A stretch of 64,000 nt of DNA, from contig NZ_CBDIIJ010000002.1 of assembly GCF_965279675.1 (NCBI RefSeq), forward strand, positions 3,162,001 through 3,226,000, written 5' to 3'. The notes under the pieces were generated by a model, which ran no database searches, was not told where the DNA came from, and saw only the letters and a program-made list of their open reading frames with translations. Shown piece after piece: positions 34,748 through 43,132 of this stretch. The first letter of the stretch is position 1; each line of letters opens with the position of its first letter. The DNA is from Mucisphaera sp965279675 (GTDB lineage Bacteria; Planctomycetota; Phycisphaerae; Phycisphaerales; Phycisphaeraceae). The translations under genes and the position numbers were made by a program.

Positions 34748-36031
34748 TCAGTGCGGCATCGGATACTGCGAGCACAGGTCCACGATCTGCTCACGAACCT
34801 CAGCAGCCACCTGCTCATCACCCTTCGACTCGAGCACCCGGTCGATCCACCTCGCCACCTGACGCATCTGCTCTTCCCCAAAGCCACGCGTCGTGAGCGC
34901 CGGCGCACCCAGCCGCAGACCGGAAGTCACCTTTGGCGGACGAGGATCATTCGGGATCCCGTTCTTGTTCGAGATGATGCCGGCGGCTTCCAGCCACATC
35001 TCCGCATCAGCGCCCGTCAGATCCTCCGACTTCGGGCGAAGATCAACCAGCATCAGGTGGTTGTCCGTCCCACCGGACACCAACCGGTAACCAAGCGAAG
35101 ACAGCTCACTCGCCAGCGCCTGAGCATTGGCGACCACCTGCTTGGCATACGCCTTGAACGAGGGGTCCAGCGCCTCGCCGAACGCCACCGCTTTCGCCGC
35201 GATGACGTGCATCAACGGGCCGCCCTGCGAACCCGGGAAAATCCGACGATCCAGCTTCTTCGCCAGGTCTTCATCGTTAGTAAGCAGCAGTCCACCCCGC
35301 GGCCCGCGAAGCGTCTTATGCGTCGTCGTGCTCACCATATGAGCGTGCGGGAAAGGCGAGGGATGCACACCCGCAGCCACCAGACCCGAGATGTGCGAGA
35401 TGTCGGCAAGAAGCGTTGCCCCCACCTCATCCGCGATCTCACGGAACTTCGCGAAATCTATCACCCGCGGATAAGCCGAGTATCCGCAGATCATCAGCTT
35501 CGGCTTATGCTCGAGCGCCTGGCTCCGGACATGATCGAAGTCAATCAGCTCCGTCTCCGGGTCCAACCGGTAGTCCACGATGTTGTAGAAGTGACCCGAA
35601 AAATTCACCTTCAGACCATGCGACAGGTGCCCGCCGGAATCAATCGGCAGCGACAACACCGTCTCACCCGGCTTGAGCACAGCCATGAACGCCGCCACAT
35701 TCGCGTTGGCCCCGGAGTGCGGCTGGACGTTTGCAAACTTGCAGCCAAACAATTCCTTCGCACGATCTCGAGCCAGATCCTCCACCTGATCGTGGAACTG
35801 ACAACCGCCGTAATACCGCGCTCCCGGATAACCCTCCGCATACTTGTTTGTCAATACCGAACCCATCGCCGCCATCACCGCCGGCGAGGCATGGTTCTCC
35901 GAAGCGATCAGCTCCAGCGTGTTCTCCTGCCGCTGAACCTCCGCCGCGATGATCCGGTAGGTCTCCGGATCATGCTCCTGCAGCGTCGTCATGGGCTGGT
36001 TCAAAACCGGTTCGGTCTGGGTCTGGGTCAC
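34748..36031 (-). CDS. glyA: Serine hydroxymethyltransferase
   Basis: This 427-residue PLP enzyme interconverts serine and glycine, loading tetrahydrofolate with a one-carbon unit. Signature parts are LELIASENHASPAVMAAMGSVLTNKYAEGYPGARYYGGC-type N-terminal sequence, and VSTTTHKTLRGPRGG, which holds the PLP lysine. The start is GTG 36031 with GGGAG upstream. It lies 21 bases downstream of the giant propeller gene on the same strand, so both may share a transcript. Confidence 0.97.
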   Translation of the reverse strand: MTQTQTEPVLNQPMTTLQEHDPETYRIIAAEVQRQENTLELIASENHASPAVMAAMGSVLTNKYAEGYPGARYYGGCQFHDQVEDLARDRAKELFGCKFANVQPHSGANANVAAFMAVLKPGETVLSLPIDSGGHLSHGLKVNFSGHFYNIVDYRLDPETELIDFDHVRSQALEHKPKLMICGYSAYPRVIDFAKFREIADEVGATLLADISHISGLVAAGVHPSPFPHAHMVSTTTHKTLRGPRGGLLLTNDEDLAKKLDRRIFPGSQGGPLMHVIAAKAVAFGEALDPSFKAYAKQVVANAQALASELSSLGYRLVSGGTDNHLMLVDLRPKSEDLTGADAEMWLEAAGIISNKNGIPNDPRPPKVTSGLRLGAPALTTRGFGEEQMRQVARWIDRVLESKGDEQVAAEVREQIVDLCSQYPMPH

Positions 36032-36052
36032 GACATACTCCCTGTATTAGCC

Positions 36053-39000
36053 TTATCGGGGCATCCTAAGCGTCCCCTGAGGCCGCGGCAAAAACAACGG
36101 CTCACGATCACCCGCCTCGCCTGCCTGAAGCCTTATATGCAGTACCACTGGCAGGCCCGGTGCCTCCCCCTCATCCCCTGCATCGTGCATGAGAAGGATC
36201 GTCCCAGCCCCCCTCAAGGCAACCACAAACCCCCCTTCGATCGGCCCGGACGCCGAAAGATCGGCCTGCCGCCAGTCAGCCGGCAGAGCCCTGCGGTCGA
36301 GCAGACGGCCGCTGGCCAGGTCGTATTCCGACCAAATCGGCGACACGGCGGCCTGCCCACGCACCGATATCCCCAGCGACCAGACAAGCACACGATCCTC
36401 GCTCAACCAGTGAGCCATGTGACGAAGCCCCTCCGCCGCAACCCCACCAGCACCACTTGGAGCGGCCGCTTCCCAGACCACCCGACCCGCCGAATCCAGC
36501 TTCATCAACCGGTCACTCGAACGAACAATCACCTCGTCACCCAAGGCACGAATAGGCGGACTGCTCTCGTTGGTTCGTGTCGCCGAGGACAACGCCACCA
36601 ATTCACGACCCGACTCGGTCTCGTAAACCCGCAGGCTGTTGACATTGGCACGAACCGAGTGAACCGCCAGAAAACCACCCGCCACCCAAAGCGGGCGCTG
36701 AAATGCCGTCTGCTCGATCGTCCGACGCCAGGTCACCTGCCCGTCCGGCAGACCGTACACCACCAACTCACGCCCCTCGATCACCGCCATCTGGTCGAGT
36801 TCCGTCAACCGAAGATCAACAATCGGCTGCGCCGGCTGAAGGTTCAACAACACAGGCTCGCCCGACAAGGTGTCAAAAACATCAATCCATGAGCCCGGCC
36901 CACCCTGCCCCGGACGCTGGCGGCCGTGTAAAGCCGCAAACCACTCATTGACCTCCAGACCCAGCAACGTGCCTCCACGCGCCTGCTGATGCCAGACCGG
37001 CTGGCCATCCCGACGATCCAGTGCACTCACCCGTCCCTGCTGACTGCTCACGATCACCCGAAAATCCGTCAACCCCGGAATCAGCACCGTCGGTAACGCC
37101 CTGTCGATAGCCATAGGCGGGACCACCAACTCCCTCACCGCCTCCGGTCGACCGAGCACCGGCCGAGGAATCGTCGTCGCAGACGGTGATTCCGGATCCG
37201 CAGTCAGTCGCTGACGGGTCCAACCCGAAGACGGATCATCGTGATTCAGATGAACCACAGAACCGTCTGTCTGCAGCGTCGCCACGAAACCACGACGGTC
37301 GCTGATCACCACCAGTGGCCGAGCCTCCAAAACAACACGGCCCGCCAGAAACGGCTGATTCACCACCGAATCTGCGCGCCAGGAAGAAAGCACCTGCTGA
37401 TGCCTGATCACCGCATGATCAGCCCCATGGGCTCGTTCCAGGGCGAGTCCAGTAAGCCGCCAACCACGCGTCGGAAAACCCGGCCAGACAAGCTCGCGCG
37501 ACGCAGCCCGAGCCACGCCCGCTCCCTCCTCCCCAAGTCTCAACACGCCATCCCACGCAGGAAAATCCCTGCTGAGCCGCCGCAGCCAGACACCAGTCCG
37601 CTCAGGCAGTCCCATCGCCAGATGAGCCATCGACACCTGCTCGACCAAAGCCACCGCCTGATCCGCCGTCTCCACCAACCGGTAAGCGCGCCGCAGGTAC
37701 ATCGTCGCGTCAAGCGGCCGCCCCTGCCGCAACGCCAGCTGCCCCGCCAACTCGAGCGCGGGCCGCGCCCAGCGTGAAGCCGGGTACCGCTCCGCCACCG
37801 CCGCCAGCCCTTCAGAGCTCCCTCGATCACGAGCCGCTTCCAACTCCGTCAAGGCCAACGCATCAAACCGGCTGTAAACCTCCGACCCCACCTCACCCAC
37901 CAGCCTTCGTACTTCCCGCCTCGCAACCCGAGCCGCAAGCGGGGCACCATCCAGGTAACCAAGCTGGACCCCCGTGAACTCAGACCCCTGAAGCAACGCC
38001 TGGTAGGCAGCCACGCCGAGATCGGCTCGCCCCAACGCCGACTGGAGCCTCGCTATCAGAATCAGAACGGCCGCCCGATGCTCCGTCGAAACTGTTAACC
38101 CTTCCAGCAGAGCCACACAACGAAGCCCGATCGCAGCATCCTCCTCAAGAAGCGAGCCCACAAGCCGCGCCAGTCGCCTGAACACAGCCTCACGCTCGCT
38201 CGGCGACACCTGCCCCTGCCACGCGCCCCACACCCTCTCCGCATACACCAGCCCCTCCTGGATAGCCGACCGATCGCCCTGACCCGATGCCACCTCCATC
38301 AAACGCAGACCAGGCTCTAAACCTTCGGCTGCAGGTGACGCTAATGCGTCCAACAGCTTCGCCCTGGCCAGCGGCCAGGCCATAAAAACCTGCAAACCTT
38401 CGGGACCACTCACCAAAACCTGCTCGCGGTGACCCGCAATCCGCGCCGCTGGATCCAGAACCATACGCCGCGTTGGCTCAGCACCAGCTCGGTCGATTGA
38501 CCACAGCCAGCCTCCGTGCTCAAACCAGATTGCGCCAGCAGCCAAAGCCTCCCCAGTATCTCCGGGGTCAACCGGCATCAGACGCTCATCAAACCACTCC
38601 GCCCCCGTACCAGCCGACAGCAACAACCCGCCTTCCGTCCAGTGGAACCGGGCGGGCATCGAACCCGGCTCCAACTCCGCGAGCAAACGCCCATCCTCGA
38701 TGGCCAGCAGACGAATCACCGACTGATCCGTCGGTGCAACCAGCACCCCCTCCGGCAGAGCCAGCAAACGGGGCCGGCTGGCCTGCGGGACCCGGCTCGC
38801 CACACGGCCAGACACCCCCTCTCCCCGATCATCAAGCTGCGACAAGTCTCGCAACCACGCGATGGATCCGCTTGCAGATGCTAACGCCACCAGCAAGCCG
38901 CTCGGATCAACCAGCAGAACCCTATCTGAATCGGCATGAAAACCCAGCGATGGCTGCGACTGACTGGCCATCCCACGAGCAATACCTATCGTCCCGACCC

Positions 39001-40279
39001 CACGCATCCAGCCGGGTTCGCCCGTCTCCGCATCCCAGCAAGCCACTCGTGTTTCCGCTAGAGAACCCGCCTGAATCCGCTGAAGCACAGCGTAAACCCG
39101 ACCCTGAGCCAGCATCGGAGTTCCGACCAGAGACCAGTCCTGACCATCTTCAACAAGCTCGTCCTCGTTCTGACGCCAGAGAACCTCACCGGAAACCAGA
39201 TCCACCGCGACCAGCGACTGGCCGGAAATCCCCTCAGCTTGCTGCCTCATACCAATCCCGGTTGGCCGCTGAAGACCAGACCCGAAGATCGCATAAGCAC
39301 GACCCTCACCCACCGCCAGTCCCGCACCAATGACAGGCTGAACCAGAGCCCTCAGACGATTCGGTAACTCGCCGTCCGGCAGCGAAGCTTCACTCACGAC
39401 ACGCCAACGCTCAAACCCCGAAAACCGATCAAGCCCAACCAGCGATCGTCCGGTATGCACAAGCACCAGGTCATCCGCGATCACAGGAATCGGATAGCCG
39501 CCACGGGGGGAACGACGCTGCCCCGTAAACACACGTACCTCAGGTTGTGACGACGAAAGCCACGCCGCCAACTGCTCATCGATCAGGTCTTCCCAGGCGA
39601 CCGACCACAACGCCGCCACCTCATCCAGTGCCAGCGCATCCCCAGCCGGACCCGGAAAGACCCCGCCTTCCGGCGTCGATCTCACATCGATCTTGCCCGA
39701 TGATCCGGCCCAGACCGAAAGCTCACGAACCGCAGATCGCAACGACGCATAACGAGCCAAAAGCTCACCGGGCAGTGCAAGCCGGTCAATCACCCCAAGC
39801 AGTGCCTCGGCATCACGCAGCCGTCCCGCTTCCAGGTAAAGCCCCGCCAGATCAAGACCCGCACGCAGCCCCTCCCGAGTCGGCCGGTAGAGATCGAAGT
39901 GCTTCGCCAGCGCTTCCAGACCATCCCGCCCAGAGGGCAGCCCCGCCCTCAGATTCGCGCTCTCCCCCTCGTAGAGACGAGCGTAAACCGCTTCCAGCGA
40001 AGAAGACACGCGCGTCCCTTCCCAGATCAACGCCCTCACCCGCACGTATCGCCCCGGCTCCACCTCGATCAACGCATCGGGATACATCGAGAGCAGCCGA
40101 TGAAGCACGCGCGCCGCCGCTTCAAGTCGTCCCCGCTCCTCCAGAGCCCCCATGTCACCGATCAGGTCCTCCGCATCACGATTCTCGGGCACGTAGACAG
40201 CCGAAACCTGAGCCGCCGCTGGAAGAGAAAACACCAGAAGGACAAGCCAGAAAGCCAGCCGTGGCAGAGAGATCCGCAT
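36053..40279 (-). CDS. Giant PQQ-like beta-propeller protein with TPR-type helices
   Basis: This 1408-residue protein has a signal peptide (about 1-24). A helical tetratricopeptide-like part follows (GRLEAAARVLHRLLSMYP, LAGLYLEAGRLRDAEALLGVIDRL). Then come two sets of PQQ-like WD-type blades (ADDLVLVHTGRSLVGLDRFSGFERWR, LVAVDLVSGEVLWRQNE; later RVSALDRRDGQPVWHQQ, GQVTWRRTIEQTAF). A second helical repeat section lies between the propellers (about 640-900). It is probably periplasmic and may be a scaffold for protein interactions; the PQQ-binding residues are not evident. ATG 40279 is preferred to TTG 40282. Confidence 0.8.
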   Translation of the reverse strand: MRISLPRLAFWLVLLVFSLPAAAQVSAVYVPENRDAEDLIGDMGALEERGRLEAAARVLHRLLSMYPDALIEVEPGRYVRVRALIWEGTRVSSSLEAVYARLYEGESANLRAGLPSGRDGLEALAKHFDLYRPTREGLRAGLDLAGLYLEAGRLRDAEALLGVIDRLALPGELLARYASLRSAVRELSVWAGSSGKIDVRSTPEGGVFPGPAGDALALDEVAALWSVAWEDLIDEQLAAWLSSSQPEVRVFTGQRRSPRGGYPIPVIADDLVLVHTGRSLVGLDRFSGFERWRVVSEASLPDGELPNRLRALVQPVIGAGLAVGEGRAYAIFGSGLQRPTGIGMRQQAEGISGQSLVAVDLVSGEVLWRQNEDELVEDGQDWSLVGTPMLAQGRVYAVLQRIQAGSLAETRVACWDAETGEPGWMRGVGTIGIARGMASQSQPSLGFHADSDRVLLVDPSGLLVALASASGSIAWLRDLSQLDDRGEGVSGRVASRVPQASRPRLLALPEGVLVAPTDQSVIRLLAIEDGRLLAELEPGSMPARFHWTEGGLLLSAGTGAEWFDERLMPVDPGDTGEALAAGAIWFEHGGWLWSIDRAGAEPTRRMVLDPAARIAGHREQVLVSGPEGLQVFMAWPLARAKLLDALASPAAEGLEPGLRLMEVASGQGDRSAIQEGLVYAERVWGAWQGQVSPSEREAVFRRLARLVGSLLEEDAAIGLRCVALLEGLTVSTEHRAAVLILIARLQSALGRADLGVAAYQALLQGSEFTGVQLGYLDGAPLAARVARREVRRLVGEVGSEVYSRFDALALTELEAARDRGSSEGLAAVAERYPASRWARPALELAGQLALRQGRPLDATMYLRRAYRLVETADQAVALVEQVSMAHLAMGLPERTGVWLRRLSRDFPAWDGVLRLGEEGAGVARAASRELVWPGFPTRGWRLTGLALERAHGADHAVIRHQQVLSSWRADSVVNQPFLAGRVVLEARPLVVISDRRGFVATLQTDGSVVHLNHDDPSSGWTRQRLTADPESPSATTIPRPVLGRPEAVRELVVPPMAIDRALPTVLIPGLTDFRVIVSSQQGRVSALDRRDGQPVWHQQARGGTLLGLEVNEWFAALHGRQRPGQGGPGSWIDVFDTLSGEPVLLNLQPAQPIVDLRLTELDQMAVIEGRELVVYGLPDGQVTWRRTIEQTAFQRPLWVAGGFLAVHSVRANVNSLRVYETESGRELVALSSATRTNESSPPIRALGDEVIVRSSDRLMKLDSAGRVVWEAAAPSGAGGVAAEGLRHMAHWLSEDRVLVWSLGISVRGQAAVSPIWSEYDLASGRLLDRRALPADWRQADLSASGPIEGGFVVALRGAGTILLMHDAGDEGEAPGLPVVLHIRLQAGEAGDREPLFLPRPQGTLRMPR

Positions 40280-40365
40280 CAAAGCATCCTACGCCCTCCC
40301 TCTATCGAATGATCGCCAAAACTGCCTACAATGAGTGTTTTCCCAACGCCCGGAGCCCCCCGAAG

Positions 40366-41445
40366 ATGTCCGCCACGCCACAAGCCAACCCGCCCAAAGC
40401 CGCCAGCGCAAGTGCACCACTCAACGTGGCGATCGTCGGCTCAACCGGTGCCGTCGGACAGGAATTCCTACGCGTCCTCGAAGCCCGCTCCTTCCCCATC
40501 AACAACCTCAAACTCCTCGCCAGCGCCCGCAGCGCCGGGAAAACAGATCACTACCAGGACCGCGAGATCACCGTCGGCAACCTCGACGATGAATCCTTCG
40601 AAGGCGTCGATATCGCCCTTTTCAGTGCCGGAGGCTCCATCAGCAAGAAGCACGCCCAACGAGCCGTCGACGCCGGCGCGGTTGTCATCGACAACTCCTC
40701 CGCCTTCCGGATGACCGAAGGCGTCCCGCTCATCGTCCCCGAGGTCAACCCCGAAGCCGCCGCCGGCATCGCCATCGGGTCAGCCCCAGGCATCATCGCC
40801 AACCCGAACTGCTCCACGATCATCGCCCTCGTCGCCGTGACCCCCCTCCACCGCGCCGCCGGCATCAAACGCATGGTCGTCAGCACCTACCAGGCCGCCA
40901 GCGGCGCCGGCGCCGCCGCCATGGCCGAACTCGAACAGCAGACCCGCGAAGTCCTCGAAGGCAAGCCGCCCACCTGCCAAATCTTCGACCGCCAATACGC
41001 CTTCAACGTCTTCAGCCACAACTCCGACATCGGCCCCGAAGGCTACAACACCGAGGAAATGAAGCTCGTCCGCGAAACCCACAAGATCTGGAACCAGCCC
41101 GTCGACGACCAGACCGCCATCACCGCCACCTGTGTCCGCGTGCCTGTTCTCCGCGCGCACAGCGAGGCCATCAACCTCACCTTCAACCAGCCCCTGACAG
41201 AAGCTCAGGCCAGAGACATCCTCAGCAAAGCCCCGGGCGTCTCACTCATCGACGACCGCCAGGCCAACCGCTTCCCAACCCCTCTCGACGCCTCCGGCCA
41301 GGACGACGTCTACATCGGCCGTATCCGTCAGGACATCAGCCAGCCAGAAAGCCACGGAATCGACCTCTTTGTCTGCGGCGATCAAATCCGTAAAGGGGCC
41401 GCCCTCAACGCCGTCCAGATCGCCGAACTGCTGATCAACCGCTGA
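40366..41445 (+). CDS. asd: Aspartate-semialdehyde dehydrogenase
   Basis: This 359-residue NADPH enzyme follows aspartate kinase in the aspartate pathway. It shows VAIVGSTGAVGQEFLRVL (nucleotide-binding), VIDNSSAFRM, the catalytic Cys in IIANPNCSTII, SGAGAAAMAEL, and VPVLRAHSEAINL with the active-site His. ATG 40366 is chosen; a ~19-residue Pro/Ala-rich lead precedes the fold. A TACAAT box about 35 bases upstream is a possible -10. The stop abuts the convergent GGDEF gene with no spacer. Confidence 0.95.
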   Translation: MSATPQANPPKAASASAPLNVAIVGSTGAVGQEFLRVLEARSFPINNLKLLASARSAGKTDHYQDREITVGNLDDESFEGVDIALFSAGGSISKKHAQRAVDAGAVVIDNSSAFRMTEGVPLIVPEVNPEAAAGIAIGSAPGIIANPNCSTIIALVAVTPLHRAAGIKRMVVSTYQAASGAGAAAMAELEQQTREVLEGKPPTCQIFDRQYAFNVFSHNSDIGPEGYNTEEMKLVRETHKIWNQPVDDQTAITATCVRVPVLRAHSEAINLTFNQPLTEAQARDILSKAPGVSLIDDRQANRFPTPLDASGQDDVYIGRIRQDISQPESHGIDLFVCGDQIRKGAALNAVQIAELLINR

Positions 41446-43002
41446 TCACGCCGCCGATTTCACCCGAGGCGTAAACACCCGTACGCAGTTCCGACCCGAC
41501 TGCTTGGCCGCGTAGACCGCCATGTCGGCCGCCTTGATGAACTGCTCAACCCGCTGAAACACCGATCCGTCGTGAGTCGCCACTCCGATACTCGAAGTCA
41601 CCTTAAGCTGCTCGTCTTCGTGAACGACAAGCGGTTCACCGCAAATCTGCTCACGCACCGTCTCAGCCACCCGCGCCGCCGCCTTGCGATCGGTGCCCGG
41701 CAGAACCACCGCGAACTCCTCGCCGCCATACCTGGCAACCAGTGCCCCGTCAGGCATGTGCTTCTGCAGCAAAGCCGCTAGCGCAACCAGCACGCGATCG
41801 CCCAACTGATGCCCGTAGGTATCGTTGAAGCGTTTGAAGTGATCCGCATCGAAGAACAACAGGCTGCTGGGTTCACCACCCGCTGAGGTCGCATCGAAAG
41901 TCTCTGCGACAAACTCGTTGAACTTTCGACGGTTCGCCACTCCCGTCAAAGCATCCGATTCGGCTTCCTTCACCAGCGCCTGATTCTGCTCCGCCAGCCG
42001 GGTTGACATCTGCTGCGATTCAATCGACAGATTTAACAACTGCTCCGTCGCACGCGCCAGCGTCTGCTCGAAGTTCTCCAGTTGACCCGCCGGCAAGGAG
42101 AACAGCTTCTTGATCTCAGCCGCTCGCTCATGAATCTCTTTCAACAGCGGCTCGATCCGATCCTCCCCAATATCAAACCAAGAAGCCGCCCCCTCCTTCA
42201 CCAACTCCAGTGCGTTGCCCGATTCTTCGTGCATGAACAGATCGGCCACCCGATTGCCCAACGCCACGCACCGAGCCCCCTCCCGAAAATCCTCAGGAGC
42301 CTCATCCGGCTCCTCGTGATACCGAATCGGAATCCCAAGCACCTCTGGCAGATTCCAGGCTCTTGCCAGTTCAGCACCAACAAAAGGATGATCGAGATCG
42401 AACGCCTCCCGCTCCATCTCAATCAGGATCGGATGATGGCCACCCGACTCCGTGATCAACGCGTTGTAACGATCACCCAACACCTGATGCATCGCAATGA
42501 TGCCGATGTCCTGAAGCAACCCCGAAAGAAAAATCTCTTCTCGAAACGGTAGAGACAGCCGCGTACCGATCACCTTCGCACTGGTCGCCGTGTAAAGCGA
42601 CCGCTTCCAGTAGCCGTCATTGTCAAACCCGTCACCGCCCGCATCATGCAGATTACCCAGCACGCTGAAACCCAGAGCCAGCGTCTTAACCGTGTTCAAC
42701 CCCAGCAGCACCAACGCCGAACTGATGCTCGAAACCGGCTCATTCAGGCTGTACAGACTCGAGTTCGCGGTCTTGAGGATCTTCCCCGCCAACGCCGCAT
42801 CCAGTTGAACCTTCGCCGCCAGCTCATCGATGCTCACGTCTTCATGCTGCACCAGGCTGATGACGTCCATGGCCACCGCAGGCAGACTGGGCAGCCTCGG
42901 AGATTCAAGCACCGATGCCAACAGATCACTATCCATTCGCCAAGACGCTCCCAGTCCCTCAGACATGATGGCCTGCGGGCTAACCACCTCTAATTTCGGC
43001 AC
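41446..43002 (-). CDS. HDOD-domain and GGDEF-domain signalling protein
   Basis: This 518-residue protein has an HDOD domain at about 35-230 (LPSLPAVAMDVISLVQHEDVSI, AALAGKILKTANSSLYS), a coiled linker near 310-345, and a GGDEF domain to the end. The diguanylate-cyclase signature reads GGEEF (426-430) with DADHFKRFNDTYGHQLGD before it, so c-di-GMP synthesis is plausible. The RxxD product-inhibition site is absent in the expected position. HDOD proteins often respond to stress or regulate motility. It lies 130 bases behind clpC on the same strand, beyond a terminator. Confidence 0.9.
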   Translation of the reverse strand: MPKLEVVSPQAIMSEGLGASWRMDSDLLASVLESPRLPSLPAVAMDVISLVQHEDVSIDELAAKVQLDAALAGKILKTANSSLYSLNEPVSSISSALVLLGLNTVKTLALGFSVLGNLHDAGGDGFDNDGYWKRSLYTATSAKVIGTRLSLPFREEIFLSGLLQDIGIIAMHQVLGDRYNALITESGGHHPILIEMEREAFDLDHPFVGAELARAWNLPEVLGIPIRYHEEPDEAPEDFREGARCVALGNRVADLFMHEESGNALELVKEGAASWFDIGEDRIEPLLKEIHERAAEIKKLFSLPAGQLENFEQTLARATEQLLNLSIESQQMSTRLAEQNQALVKEAESDALTGVANRRKFNEFVAETFDATSAGGEPSSLLFFDADHFKRFNDTYGHQLGDRVLVALAALLQKHMPDGALVARYGGEEFAVVLPGTDRKAAARVAETVREQICGEPLVVHEDEQLKVTSSIGVATHDGSVFQRVEQFIKAADMAVYAAKQSGRNCVRVFTPRVKSAA

Positions 43003-43070
43003 GTCACCACCCCCGCTTCATCACGACGACCCAATAAGCAATATTTGTTTCATAACCTTAAATGACCACG

Positions 43071-43099
43071 AAACAGGGCGACCCCTAAAGGTCGCCCTG
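43071..43099 (-). terminator. Terminator after clpC
   Basis: A perfect 10-bp repeat (arms 43074-43083 and 43090-43099) is followed on the minus strand by TTTCG. The U tract is short, so strength is uncertain. Confidence 0.65.
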
Positions 43100-43132
43100 C
43101 TTAACAACTCAGTAACAGTAAGCGCCTGATAA

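Noticed and set aside
34751..36892. A 713-codon plus-strand frame opposite glyA
   Set aside because: It is antisense to a full-length serine hydroxymethyltransferase and has no recognisable domain.
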